Below, piece after piece: positions 36,820 to 47,330 of a stretch of 64,000 nt of DNA (position 1 is its first letter; every line of letters begins with the position of its first letter). Both the position numbers and the translations under genes were made by a program. Source of the stretch: Fulvia fulva (lineage: Eukaryota; Ascomycota; Dothideomycetes; Mycosphaerellales; Mycosphaerellaceae); assembly GCF_020509005.1 (NCBI RefSeq), contig NC_063017.1, positions 2,542,001 through 2,606,000 of the forward strand, read 5' to 3'. The notes beneath the pieces were generated by a model. It did no database searches, was not told where the DNA came from, and saw only the letters and a program-made list of their open reading frames with translations.

Positions 36820-39800
36820 GTACCCCCCCTCCTAAAACACGCCTTAGTCCTCTAAGCGTTATACACCTTATAAGGCCACTTGCCTATCGAGCTCTATAAT
36901 CGCGCGAACGCCTAATTATCCTCTAGTGCCCTATCGTTATCCGATAATATCGTATTTGCTCTATTAAGACTATCCTCGACCGGCTTCCTTCGAGAAACAT
37001 ATTGCCTAGTTAGCTAGCTTGACCTAGACCTAAGTCTGTCTTCGGCCAGCGCTCGCGTATAATCCTTATGACCAAAGTTAGGTATTATTATAGGCTCTAT
37101 AGGCTCTACTCGGGTGTCTTTTAGAATGACCCTAATTATATTAAGCCCGAGCACCTTAGTAGCTAGTAGGGACTAGTTAGATAGAGCTACGAAGCCTATA
37201 GGCGTAGACAACTCCGGCCGGTTATAGTAAAAGTCTATAATAGCGGCGGCTACGTATTTAAGGATGTCCTCTATAGGTTACTAGGTCTTACTATCCTCCT
37301 CGTTCTAATATCTAGCCTATTTCACCTTATACTATATATCTACCTTACGCTTATGCCCCTTCTTTACCTTACCTACCCGCTTACGGGTCTATATATTAAG
37401 CATCTTTTCTACCTCGTATATATACGTAGGTGCTACTACTATATCGGCTACTACATTAGCCTCGGTAGTGTTAGGTTCGATAGTTATCAGTAGTCGCGGC
37501 GCTAGATACTACCCTTTAAGTAGTAGGAAATCGGAGTGGTCGGCTCGTTATAGTAGTGAGGTATAGAAGTAGTTATTAAGTCCTACTAGAGCGTCTAATA
37601 GTTTTAGTCGATAAGAGAGTCTAGCCGGTATAACTTCCGTAATCTAGTAAGGGCCGGCATATCTTCTATCTAGCTTCTTAGATAGTCGAGTCGTACGGAT
37701 GTTCTTAGTACTAAGATATACCTAATCACCTACCTTATAGTCTAGAGTAATACTTCGGTAGCGGTTTACTACTTCTACTTAGAGAGCTTATGACATTCGT
37801 ATATTCTCTTAAAGGTGCTTATAAAGCTCGTAAATTCGACGTATAAAGGTTTCTACTAATCGCGTATCTAGTCGCTAGATAGTAGTCAGTCCTCCCTCCT
37901 TTCTAGCGTTTAGGTCAACTCGCTCTATAAACTTAGGGTTGTAGCCTAAGGTAGCGTAGAACGGCGACATACTAGTAGTCTTAGATAGGTAATTGTTAAT
38001 CGCGAACTAAGTAAGGCATAGCTATTCTACCTAGTTATCCTATGCCTTATTAGTAAATATACGAAGATACTATTCTATCGCCTAGTTAGTACGTTCTGAC
38101 TGTCTATCAGTTTCTAGGTAATACGAAGAACTTAGCTTACGATTTATACGGAGCATCTTATAGAGTTTCTTCTAGAAGGTAGTAACCTACTACTTACTAC
38201 GGTCTAATATAATAGTGTTAGGAAACCCGCGCCGACAGAACATATGTTTAAGGAAAAGCCTTGCCGCATTCTATACTATTATCGCGCTAATAGGGATCAG
38301 CTCGACTTCCTTAGTAAGCCTATTAGTAACGGTCATAATGTTGTTATAGACTATGCCGTTAAGAGTGCTGTCTAGGAGTCTAATAACGAAGTCGACTATA
38401 ATGTACTTCTAAGGCCGATCTAGAATAGGAAGTGGCTATAATAATCCTAGTGGCTAGGAGTATAGAGATTTTGTTATACGGTAGGTACGGCAATTTACGG
38501 TATATCTACGTACGGATCTCGCTAATCTAGGCTAGTAGAATTTACGTACTACGAGTTTATAAGTACGAGCTCGTCCTAGATAGCCTACTACTAGAGCGTT
38601 ATAGTTTATCTTAATTATCCTAGTCTATAAGGCTTAGTCATTTAGTACCTATAAGCTCTAGCCGTCGTATTGATTTCGAATATATAGTAGGTCGCTATCT
38701 ACTTTATAGTATACTAGGTGAATCTTCGCTCTCTATAGTAGTGTAGGAGTACGGTCTTTCTATAGGTCCTTAATTACGGTCTTAAGCTCGTTATTAGTTA
38801 CGTACGCCGTCGACATTCGATAGTCGAGTTCGGCTTCCCGCTAACTTTTACGCGTCGCCGGTTATTTAGTAGGCGCATCTCGTTCTATAGGCATGAACTC
38901 TTTAGCTTTAGGGTTTAGCTATACTAGTTCCTCTTCTTCCGGCGCATCTTCTACTATTGTCTATAGTAAGGCGATCTTAAGGAAACGCTTAGGAGGTAGT
39001 AATGTCTAATGCTAATACTAGTTCCGAGGGTCGTCTTCCCCTTACGGAAGGTCCTAGCTACGTCTCGTTAGGCTGTCTAGCTTTATACCTTGAAGTCCTA
39101 GACGGTATATTATCTTGAAGTTAAACTATAACAAGAACTTAGCCTAACGCGCTTATCGCCGATTTAGCTACTTTATCTTTAAAAAGTATTCTAGGTTCTT
39201 ATAGTCGGTATAAATCTTAACTAGCTATAAGTCCTTATTATCTACCTCGTAGGCGAGCTCGGGTCTCTATTCCTTAAAAGCCTTAATAATAGCTAATAGT
39301 TCCTTATTATAGATTTCATAATTGTACTCCTATAGACTTATCTTCTTCGAGTAGAAGGCTATAGGATGTAGCACACTATTCTCGTTATACTATAAAAGTA
39401 CGCCGGCGTTTACAAAATCTAAAGAATCTGTCTCTACTACTATTTCCCTACCTAGTACGTAATGTACGAGCATGCCGGCTTTACTAAACGTAGCTTTTAA
39501 ATTGTTAAAGGCTCGTTAGCAATCTAGTGACTATTGAATCCTTCTATTCTTATAATTACTTAGTCCGTCCGACTTGGTCAGGTTTGTAAGAGGAGTAGCT
39601 ATACGCGAAAATACTTCGATAAACCGCCTATAGAAGTTAGTAAATCTAAGGAAGGCCTAGACATCCTTTAGGTTCTTAGGAGCTTCCTATATCTAAATAT
39701 ATTCGAGTTTCTCGGGGTCTATCTCGATGCCGTTAGGGGTTATAATTAGCCTAAGATACTTCACCTTCTGTTAGTAGAATTCGCTTTTATCGATGTCTAC

Positions 39801-42800
39801 TATAATTCCTATATCGCGTAGCTTAGTAAGAACCTTCCGCACGTGTTTAATGTGCTCCTCTAAGGTGTCACTAAAGATAAGTACGTCATCTAGGTAGGCC
39901 GATATAAAGCCGTATAGGTGTTCTTATAAGACCTTGTTAATATATAATTAGAACAATACTAGTCCGTTATATAAGCCGAATAGCAACACTAGACACTCGT
40001 AGATACCGTATCGTGTCGCAAACGCCGTTAACTACTCGTACCCTTTAGCTATCCGTAACTTATTAAAGGCTACTATAATGTCTAGCTTTATAAAGTACTT
40101 CTCACCGTATATACGGTTAAGCGTCTCTTATATTAAGGGAATCGGATACCGGTTCTTAATAGTAATCGCATTTAATCCTCTATAGTCGATATAAACACGT
40201 AGCCTACCTCTAGGCTTACGTACTACTAGTACTAGTATAGGAGACTAGCTCGTCTTTTACCCTACTTTCCGTACCTTCCCTTTAGATGTTTACTCGTCTA
40301 GCTATTTCTTAACTACCTCGTTCTCCTTCTTAGCTAGGCCGTAGGGCTTGCGGTATAGTAGCTCTTATAGACTATAAGGCTTAATATAAATCTCATGATC
40401 TACGCCTAGTCGGTAAGGTAGGAGTCCTTTATAATCCTTAGCTAAGAAAGCGTCCGTAATATCGTAGTATATCGGCGGTAACTTCTCCTTCGGGTTATAA
40501 TTAAACTGCTTGTTTAAGAATTAGTCTAGATCATTAGTAGCTATTATACTTAGCTTAAGCTCTCCGCCGTCCCTCTTACGCCTAGTAGGCATAATGTAGA
40601 AGTACTTAGCCCTAGGCCGGTACGCGTACATCCCCTACGCGCGTTAAGAAACGCCCTAGTAGTCCACTTCTTCATCGTCTATATCTTCTAGGTTATATAA
40701 TAAGACGTTTAGCTCTACCCCTCCTACTATAAAGCTCGCTACTTCTCTAGTAAAGGGCTCTAGTCCGTACCGTACTAGTACCTACTTCTTCTTCTCGCGG
40801 TAGTTTAGGGATTATACTATTGTCGATGTCTTATTCTATAGATAGTAACTAAAGCAGTAATCCGATCTGAATACCACCTCGCCTGTCTCCTAGAAGATGT
40901 TTAGGTTGTGCGCTATAAGCTACGGTAGGCTAAAGACGATGTCGTATTCGAGATCGGTAACGTAGTATAACATTTGCTTATAATAATCGCTAATAACTAC
41001 ATCTATAAGGGCCCCGTATATAATCTACCGCGTAGTGGCCGTTCTATCTCCTAGTGTTAGTCGTCGGCTTTACGTCAAAGGGATTAGGGGTATTATATAT
41101 TTGCGTATAAATTTTTAGTTAAGAAAGAGAGAGGTAGAAGTAGAATCTATAAGGCCTCGAGTCTTTCTATATTATATTATTACGGGTAACAATATATAAG
41201 GGTATATAGCTAGCTATTGTTTATCTAGTGCGTATACCGATATCTTAAGCTCCTTACTATAGTCTATTACCGTCTCTTGCATTCCGTATCTCTTAATCTT
41301 ATACTCTTTCTGTCCTAGGGAGTTCGGGTAACCGCTATCTACTACGCTTAGGTAGCGGTCGTACCATTTCCCTACTACGGATCGGTAGCTAGGGAACTAA
41401 AGTTTACGTTCGGATTCGGCGTAGTATTACGTAGACGCGGTAGGCGATAGTCGCTATTATACCTATATATTAGGCATTTAGGGTTAGTCGATACGTAAGA
41501 ACCTATACGGTAGCGGTAGTACTTACCCTACTTCTTAAGGTCTTCGCGCTACTTACGGTCAAGCGTAGGTAGGTTCTATAAATATGTCGGCAGATCCTCC
41601 TTCTTCTTAGTACTAGCGTACTATAGTAGGCGCTATACTAAGGCACCTACTATACCGGTAGCGGTACTACTAACTACGTTACCGTTATTCTAGTTATTCT
41701 AGCCGCTATTACCGTTCGAGTTACTATTACTACGGGGGCGCTCCTTCTATAGGTATAGTCGATCTGTCTTATAGAAGCTCTCGTCTAGTATAGTATACTC
41801 CTCGATAACGTCTTATATACTATCTAGGCGGCGGTCGACTTCGCGGTCGCCGAAGGTCTTAATAAAGTACTTACGGTTTAGTCGGTTACGGAATAGTATA
41901 AGCTCGGTCTTATCGGTCTATAACATCTAGGCGCGTAACTTCGAGTAGCGGGTATAGAAGGCTATAAAGGTTTTGCCTTGTTCTTACTTATAGGTAGTAA
42001 TATTAACTATAGCCTTAGTTCCTTTATTACGTATACTATATTAGCGTATTATCTAATCTAATAACTCTTCTCTAGTCTTGAACTTATTAAAGGACTGCTA
42101 TCTAGGTATAGGGATCCTCGGCTTAATACTTTGCTAAGGATCACCTTACGTCTACCTATATACGAAGCGTAGACTATCTGCCTTAGTACGGAAGGTTACT
42201 ATAGTCAGCTTTAGGAGAATACTACTATACTAGCTATCGGAATTAGGGTCTTTATCGTTCTTAAAGTGCTTAGGGTTAGGCACACCCTTACCGATCTCTA
42301 TACCGCGAGTAAGGGTACGGTCAATAGTAAAGAGACGTTCTAGAAGGTCAACTAGTAGTGTCTAGGTACGGGTATTACGTATAGTATTACGTATTCTCGA
42401 GTTACGACTATTGTTATTAGGTCCTAGTCGCGGACGGTCGTTATTACGGTTATTATAGTCTCTATCGTTATTACTACTACCGCCACCGCTACCTCTACTA
42501 GTAGCTTCGCGATACCTACGTAATAGCTACTCGAGTAAGGTCTCGCGTAGGCGGGAACGAGAGGGTCGGCGGCCTAAGCGGCCCCTACCTCCGTTCTATA
42601 TAGTGTCTCCTACCTTAAGCCGAGCCTTTAGGTTATCGACTTCTTGTTATAGGGCCTAGTTCTTCGCCTTAGCATCTTGTGCCTTCTTCTTCTCCTTCTC
42701 GTAGATCTCGCTAAACTGCTTATATAGGTTATTAGCTTCCTTATATTTCTTCTCTAGCTCTTATAACTTAGCTAGGTCGTAATCCTTCTTACTCTTAAGA

Positions 42801-43598
42801 TCTGCTACTATTTTCTATATAACAAGCTCTTCACTTCGTAGCATCTTATAGATACGGTCGTATTTGGTATACGGCGTAGTATACTAGGTGTTCTAGAGGT
42901 CGTTAGCTCGCTCTATTACATCGAGTTATCTACCCTTAGTAATCGCCGTATTAACTACTTATAGCACGAAGTCGTAGGTAGTCTTCGGGTGTTAGGATAT
43001 AAGGGTCGTAAGGTTGTCTAGGGTGACATTCTAGTATTCGGATACGAGAATGTGTTCTGCCTCGTCGAGTAATAGATATACCTCGTCTAGGTCGCCGCCT
43101 AGGTTCTCTTTAAGCTTAAACTCGAACAGTTCTATAAAGTTAATCTTACTACCTTCTTCTCGCTTAAAGGCCTTCTAGTAAGCTTTATCAATCTCTTATT
43201 ATAGCGCGACACCGGTGTCTACTATAACCCGCCGGTTGTCGTCCTATGTCTAACTCTAAGGAAAAGAGGAGAGGTCGGGGAAAAGAGATATACGCTACTT
43301 ACTCTTACCCTTAGGCTTAGGTAGCGGTAGTATACCGCGGTTCGCTATTTATAAAGTTATATTGTCTAGGTTCGGGGGAGGCGTAACGGTGCCTATATCC
43401 TGACTGTCTACGAGCGCGCGACTACCTACTAATAATGTCGCCGCGTTACGTTCTCTAGGTATCTACGCGCTATACGCCTTACCGTGTTCTATATTCTAAT
43501 GCGACTCTACGCGTTCTCGAGTTCTACGGTTCTGTCTGTTCCTATTGTTACGCGTCCCTTACCTAGATCCGCGATCTAGGTAGGGTAGTAGAACAAAC

Positions 43599-43782
43599 TA
43601 TAAGGGCGCGCGTACTATAGGGTCCGAACGAGATAGTTATTATTCTACGAAGCTACGAAAGAGGAGCGCGAGGCGCGGCGAAGTTATAAAGTAAAGCTAA
43701 GCCGCGCTAACCTAATACGGAAGGTCCGCGGTTCAGCCGGGCCGACGTAGCTATAGTAAGGGGTCACGGGCTACCCGTAACA
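43599..43782 (-). repeat. 5' LTR of Gypsy-A copy 2
   Basis: In element orientation it begins TGTTACGGGTAGCCCG and ends CGCCCTTATA. The sequence after it, GTTTGTTCTACTACCC, is the primer-binding position but shows no obvious tRNA 3'-end complement. Confidence 0.9.
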
Positions 43783-44392
43783 AAATAGGATATAGGTAGG
43801 TAACCTACGTAGGATACTAGGGGTATATAAGACAACGTTAATAAGTACGGTAGAAATAGAGACGGGAACACTACTAATCGGCTAATATATCCGGGGAATA
43901 AGAATTTAATACGCGGTAAAGACGATAGATTACCTAGTACAAACTACGATCTAGGAGGTAAAGAATAAGATAGAAAGCCGCTACCGGAGAGGGGCCGGAT
44001 ATCGGATAAGCTAAAAAGAGGATGACCTTACTACCTTTACGGCCGTATAGACAAGTACCGAGTAGCTAGTACGAAAAGAGGAGGAGCGTAGGACTCGCTA
44101 GGCCGGCGGGAGCAAGGCTAAGACCTAAAGCCTAGCGGAATAGATAGCGAGCTACCTATAGGAGTAGGACTAGAAAAGGAAGCCCCCTAAGACAATAGGC
44201 CCGATAGTACTCCGAGCCCTCTAGAGACATAACTACTAGCTATATAGGGATCTAATAAGGGCCGAAGTAAGTATAGCGATCTAAATTAGGTCCGAATATA
44301 TTAGATTTAGGGCCTACCTATTTAGGAGACGCGTACTAGACATCTAAAGCCTAGCCTACTAGTATAGCTACCTATCGTAAAACCTAGAATAT

Positions 44393-44747
44393 TGTTACGG
44401 ATCGGTTTGGGGAAGCTCCAGCCAACCAATCGATGCCTAGACACTAGTGGGAGAATCCGAAACTGATCAGCTCAGAGACCTTGGCAACTGAGCGCTCAGT
44501 CTGATCAGTATGACTCAGTGATCAGTCTGATCAGTATGCTCAGTGATCAGTCTGATCAGTTTGATCAGTTACGCCAAGACACGGCACTATATAGACGACG
44601 CTCTTTTGCAAGTAGATAGGAGCCTCGTGCTCAACTCATTTCAAGTATACACCATATACTGTTTGGGACCACTACCTTCTCAACGAGTCAGAGACATCAT
44701 TGCAAAGATCCAAGCCCGGTTGGGATAACGTACAGCGGTTCCTAACA
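44393..44747 (+). repeat. 5' LTR of the gag-only element
   Basis: It is 355 bp with TG...CA ends. It holds seven TGATCA palindromes within 44463-44568 and a TATATA box at 44588-44593. The open frame at 44543-44728 is LTR sequence repeated in the 3' LTR and is not a separate gene. Confidence 0.93.
44463..44568. promoter_or_regulatory. TGATCA palindrome array and TATA box in the LTR U3
   Basis: Seven copies of TGATCA, mostly as CTGATCAG or GTGATCAG, alternate with CTCAG/ACTCAGTG units just upstream of TATATA. Their spacing and position suggest binding sites of a dimeric regulator driving element transcription. The 3' LTR carries the same array. This is inference from position; no factor can be named. 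Confidence 0.5.
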
Positions 44748-44773
44748 ACTTTGAGCACCACCACCAGGGCCCT

Positions 44774-45775
44774 TTGTATATGTCTGGGAGAGACGCTACC
44801 CGGAGTCCGTCACGACAACAGCCACAGTCAACTGGCATCACGGAACGAATGAGCGAAATGTCGATTACTGGAAGCGGAAAACGATCAACACCCTCTGCAA
44901 GCTCGAACAGCATGCACGAGTTCACCAAGGCACCTAAGGTGTCACCACCGGAGACGTTCGATGGGACACAAGGGAAGCTGGAGGCTTTTCAGCTGCAGGT
45001 TCAGCTGTACCTCTACTTCAACGCCCAACAGTTTAATGGCGAGGCCTCTAAGGTCTTGTACGCCGCATCCTTCCTAAGGGGCAGGGCAGCCCGGGGATTC
45101 AGACCATACCTCAAAGACTGGCTCAACAACCAGGACGAAGGAGACAACCCGAAGACAGAAACCCGGAAGATATTTGCCGACTACGATGAGTTCGAGATCA
45201 AACTGAATGATCTCTACGGGATACCTAACGAGGAGGTTCATGCCGACCGACATATCCGACAACTCCGACAAAACACCTCAGTCGCCGTATACGCCTCTGA
45301 GTTCCAAGGATATGCCGCCGACCTCGAGTGGAACGACGCAGCGTTTCGTTCCCAGTTCTACCTAGGCTTGAAGGACAACGTCAAAGCCGAATTATCTCGA
45401 AACTCCAGTCTCACCAGCTTGGCCGCGATGGTCAAGGCTGCAAAGGAAATCGACGAGAGACTCCAGGAATTGAAGTACGACCGATTCGTACAGCCTGGAT
45501 TCCAGAGACCCGCGAGAGGCGGAAGAGGGGGCTTCAAGGCCAGAAGTCACGACCCTGATTATGGAGATCCAATGGAACTCGACGCCACGGAAAGGCGCGG
45601 ACGAAGCAAGCAGTTAACAAGAGATCTAACTTGCTATGCATGTGGAAAGAAAGGCCACTATGCTAGAGACTGTCCAAAGAAGAATGTTGTCAGCCGCGAG
45701 TTCAATGCGATGGATCGGGCGACAGCGACAAAGACGTACCAGGAATGCGAGGATTTCTTCTCGAAATCTGCCTAG
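44774..45775 (+). CDS. gag: Retrotransposon Gag protein with CCHC zinc knuckle
   Basis: The 333-residue protein has a polar N-terminus (about residues 1-55) and a retrotransposon Gag capsid-type region (about 60-225). The latter includes AASFLRGRAARGF, YDEFEIKLNDLYG, HIRQLRQNTSVAVYASEF and FYLGLKDNVKAEL. An Arg/Gly-rich linker (about 245-260) follows, then a zinc knuckle CYACGKKGHYARDC at about 287-300. It should package element RNA into virus-like particles. The first ATG of the frame lies 27 bases after the 5' LTR. The frame ends in TAG at 45773-45775 and no protease or polymerase follows in any frame, so a normal Gag-Pol fusion cannot form. It is free of the RIP stops seen in flanking elements and is probably expressible. 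Confidence 0.9.
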   Translation: MYMSGRDATRSPSRQQPQSTGITERMSEMSITGSGKRSTPSASSNSMHEFTKAPKVSPPETFDGTQGKLEAFQLQVQLYLYFNAQQFNGEASKVLYAASFLRGRAARGFRPYLKDWLNNQDEGDNPKTETRKIFADYDEFEIKLNDLYGIPNEEVHADRHIRQLRQNTSVAVYASEFQGYAADLEWNDAAFRSQFYLGLKDNVKAELSRNSSLTSLAAMVKAAKEIDERLQELKYDRFVQPGFQRPARGGRGGFKARSHDPDYGDPMELDATERRGRSKQLTRDLTCYACGKKGHYARDCPKKNVVSREFNAMDRATATKTYQECEDFFSKSA

Positions 45776-45882
45776 CAGAAACGACCTGACGACAAAGGCA
45801 TCAAACAGCGGCTTCTTGATTTGATGACCTAGGACACAGAAGTCAACAACAGCAACGGATAAAAGACTACTGGAACAATAAC

Positions 45883-46473
45883 TTACGACGATGAGGCCAG
45901 AGGAGGCACGACCCAAGGAAAAGAAGGATCGCACAGCTGGTTCCAATCCTGGACCGACATCTGCCAAGGATCGAATTCCTTGTACGACGACGCGGTCTCC
46001 ACCCCAGCAGACTCCTCCACTTCTTCCTCCTCCGCCGCCTCGAGATCTTCGAGCTCCTTCGCTACGGCGTCGTCGGCCTTGCCGGACGCGAGGCGAAGCT
46101 GTTTGCGAAGACGGATCTTCTTCGCCTTTTGGCGAATAATGCGCTGAGCGAGCTCGGCCTGCTGATGGAGAAGCTCCACCTCCTTCTCCTCCGCACGCTC
46201 GAGGTCTCGCTGGAGGCCGTCACGGACGTCGCGAAGCTTCGTCCGCTCGGGTGCGGGTAAGGTCACGTCGCGGTCAGAGTAACCCTTCCTCACACACTCC
46301 GAGCATTTTCCCGACCGGGGCGAAACGACACATTTTGGGCGCTGCTCGGTGGCAGCGACTCGAGCGGACCGACAGTGATGGCAGGGGGCCATCTCGATAC
46401 CGGATCGTTGTATGTCGACAGCAAGGGCTTGTCGACGGAGGGAACTTTTGGAAGAAATGGAAGGAGGAGACAT
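45883..46473 (-). CDS. Antisense Cys-rich coiled-coil protein carried by the LTR element
   Basis: This 196-residue protein is encoded opposite to gag, between the end of gag and the 3' LTR. Residues about 30-75 carry CHHC, then CVV and CSEC, a Cys pattern seen in many uncharacterised fungal proteins and loosely like a zinc-binding module. The last Cys of the usual pattern seems replaced (SDRDV). Residues about 80-165 are a charged Glu/Arg/Lys coiled coil with a strongly acidic end (LEDLEAAEEEEVEES). The C-terminus is Trp-rich (WQMSVQDWNQLCDPSFPW). It lacks membrane segments or a signal peptide. The clean long frame, plausible composition and similarity to a widespread fungal repeat-associated family favour a real gene. 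Its function is unknown; a nuclear or RNA/DNA-binding role is only a guess. Confidence 0.7.
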   Translation of the reverse strand: MSPPSISSKSSLRRQALAVDIQRSGIEMAPCHHCRSARVAATEQRPKCVVSPRSGKCSECVRKGYSDRDVTLPAPERTKLRDVRDGLQRDLERAEEKEVELLHQQAELAQRIIRQKAKKIRLRKQLRLASGKADDAVAKELEDLEAAEEEEVEESAGVETASSYKEFDPWQMSVQDWNQLCDPSFPWVVPPLASSS

Positions 46474-46540
46474 TGCGATGCCCAGGCAAACGATGAAGAA
46501 CAGCGGGCTTATGTGAGAAGTTCCGGGACGGAACTAAGCT

Positions 46541-46550
46541 AGAAGGGGGA
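46541..46550 (+). other. Polypurine tract of the gag-only element
   Basis: The ten-base purine run AGAAGGGGGA, followed by TGG, ends directly before the 3' LTR at 46554. This is the expected plus-strand primer site. Confidence 0.7.
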
Positions 46551-46553
46551 TGG

Positions 46554-46908
46554 TGTTACGGATCGGTTTGGGGAAGCTCCAGCCAACCAATCGATGCCTA
46601 GACACTAGTGGGAGAATCCGAAACTGATCAGCTCAGAGACCTTGGCAACTGAGCGCTCAGTCTGATCAGTATGACTCAGTGATCAGTCTGATCAGTATGC
46701 TCAGTGATCAGTCTGATCAGTTTGATCAGTTACGCCAAGACACGGCACTATATAGACGACGCTCTTTTGCAAGTAGATAGGAGCCTCGTGCTCAACTCAT
46801 TTCAAGTATACACCATATACTGTTTGGGACCACTACCTTCTCAACGAGTCAGAGACATCATTGCAAAGATCCAAGCCCGGTTGGGATAACGTACAGCGGT
46901 TCCTAACA
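46554..46908 (+). repeat. 3' LTR of the gag-only element
   Basis: I find it identical to 44393-44747 by reading, including the seven TGATCA sites. It is followed by the AATAT duplication. Confidence 0.93.
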
Positions 46909-47330
46909 AATATATACTACTACAATACCCGTAGTAAGCGAGTAGTAGGGTAAATTAGAGGTACTAAGCGGAGAGGAGAGACTATAAGTCAATTATTAGG
47001 GACAAAGGTAACATTCGCTAAATCTCTCGGAAGATATTATAGTAGGGATACCTCTAGTAGTTTAGCCTAGCTAGCGAGACGGAGGAGTAGATAGATAAGA
47101 GGCGGAAGTTAGAGGGGTTATAGATAGGGTAGTTATTAGGGCAGGCCTATAGCACTAGCGTACCCTTAATAAGGGAAATCTAAGACGAGAACGAGGGGGA
47201 AAAGATAGGCGGGAAGGAGGAGGGATTTTTACTAATACGGTTTCCCCTCTATATATACAAAAACAAGATAGTATAGCTATATAGGCCAAAGGGTACTATA
47301 ACAGCTTAATAAAATATCTATCTATCTATA

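Larger units (their letters stand above)
36636..43782 (-). mobile_element. Ty3/Gypsy chromodomain element, Gypsy-A copy 2, complete (7147 bp, RIP-mutated)
   Basis: It has 184 bp LTRs at both ends and the 5 bp duplication AAATA at 36631-36635 and 43783-43787. On the minus strand the order is 5' LTR, gag (about 43500-41300), protease, and reverse transcriptase with an intact YLDDVLIFS codon block near 39880-39905. RNase H, integrase (DFV-type core near 38390) and chromodomain (near 37440-37240) follow. A C-terminal extension, then a polypurine tract of A and G (about 36822-36832), precede the 3' LTR. It keeps more CA and TG than copy 1, so it is probably younger or less exposed to RIP. Frame-breaking stops remain everywhere, so no protein is expected. 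Confidence 0.92.
44393..46908 (+). mobile_element. Young gag-only LTR retrotransposon with an antisense gene (2516 bp, not RIP-mutated)
   Basis: Identical 355 bp LTRs (TGTTACGG...CCTAACA) enclose 1806 bp. The target duplication AATAT stands at 44388-44392 and 46909-46913, inside RIP-mutated LINE-C. A purine tract AGAAGGGGGA at 46541-46550 precedes the 3' LTR. The interior encodes a Gag (plus strand) and a Cys-rich coiled-coil protein (minus strand). There is no protease, reverse transcriptase or integrase, so movement must depend on another element's enzymes. CA and TG are frequent throughout, unlike everything around it. Identical LTRs imply a very recent insertion. After the 5' LTR comes ACTTTGAGCACCACC, which does not match a common tRNA primer site, so priming is unclear. 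Confidence 0.93.
35804..47330 (+). mobile_element. LINE-C copy 3, 5'-truncated and split twice
   Basis: LINE-C sequence occupies 35804-36635, 43783-44392 and 46909-47330. It starts in reverse transcriptase (TLIVIELITEQI near 35812, FIDDINILA near 36155) and ends in a (TCTA)n tail near 47316-47330. Gypsy-A copy 2 splits the first two pieces and the RIP-free LTR element splits the last two. Joining the flanks restores continuous LINE-C in both cases, compared with 25199 and 25805 of copy 2. It is more heavily mutated than copies 1 and 2 in several stretches. Confidence 0.87.

Noticed and set aside
44543..44728. 61-codon frame duplicated at 46704-46889
   Set aside because: It is wholly inside the two LTRs and lacks any protein-like pattern.
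45626..45967. 113-codon minus-strand frame overlapping the gag end
   Set aside because: It is antisense to the Gag zinc knuckle and overlaps the better-supported antisense gene in another frame.
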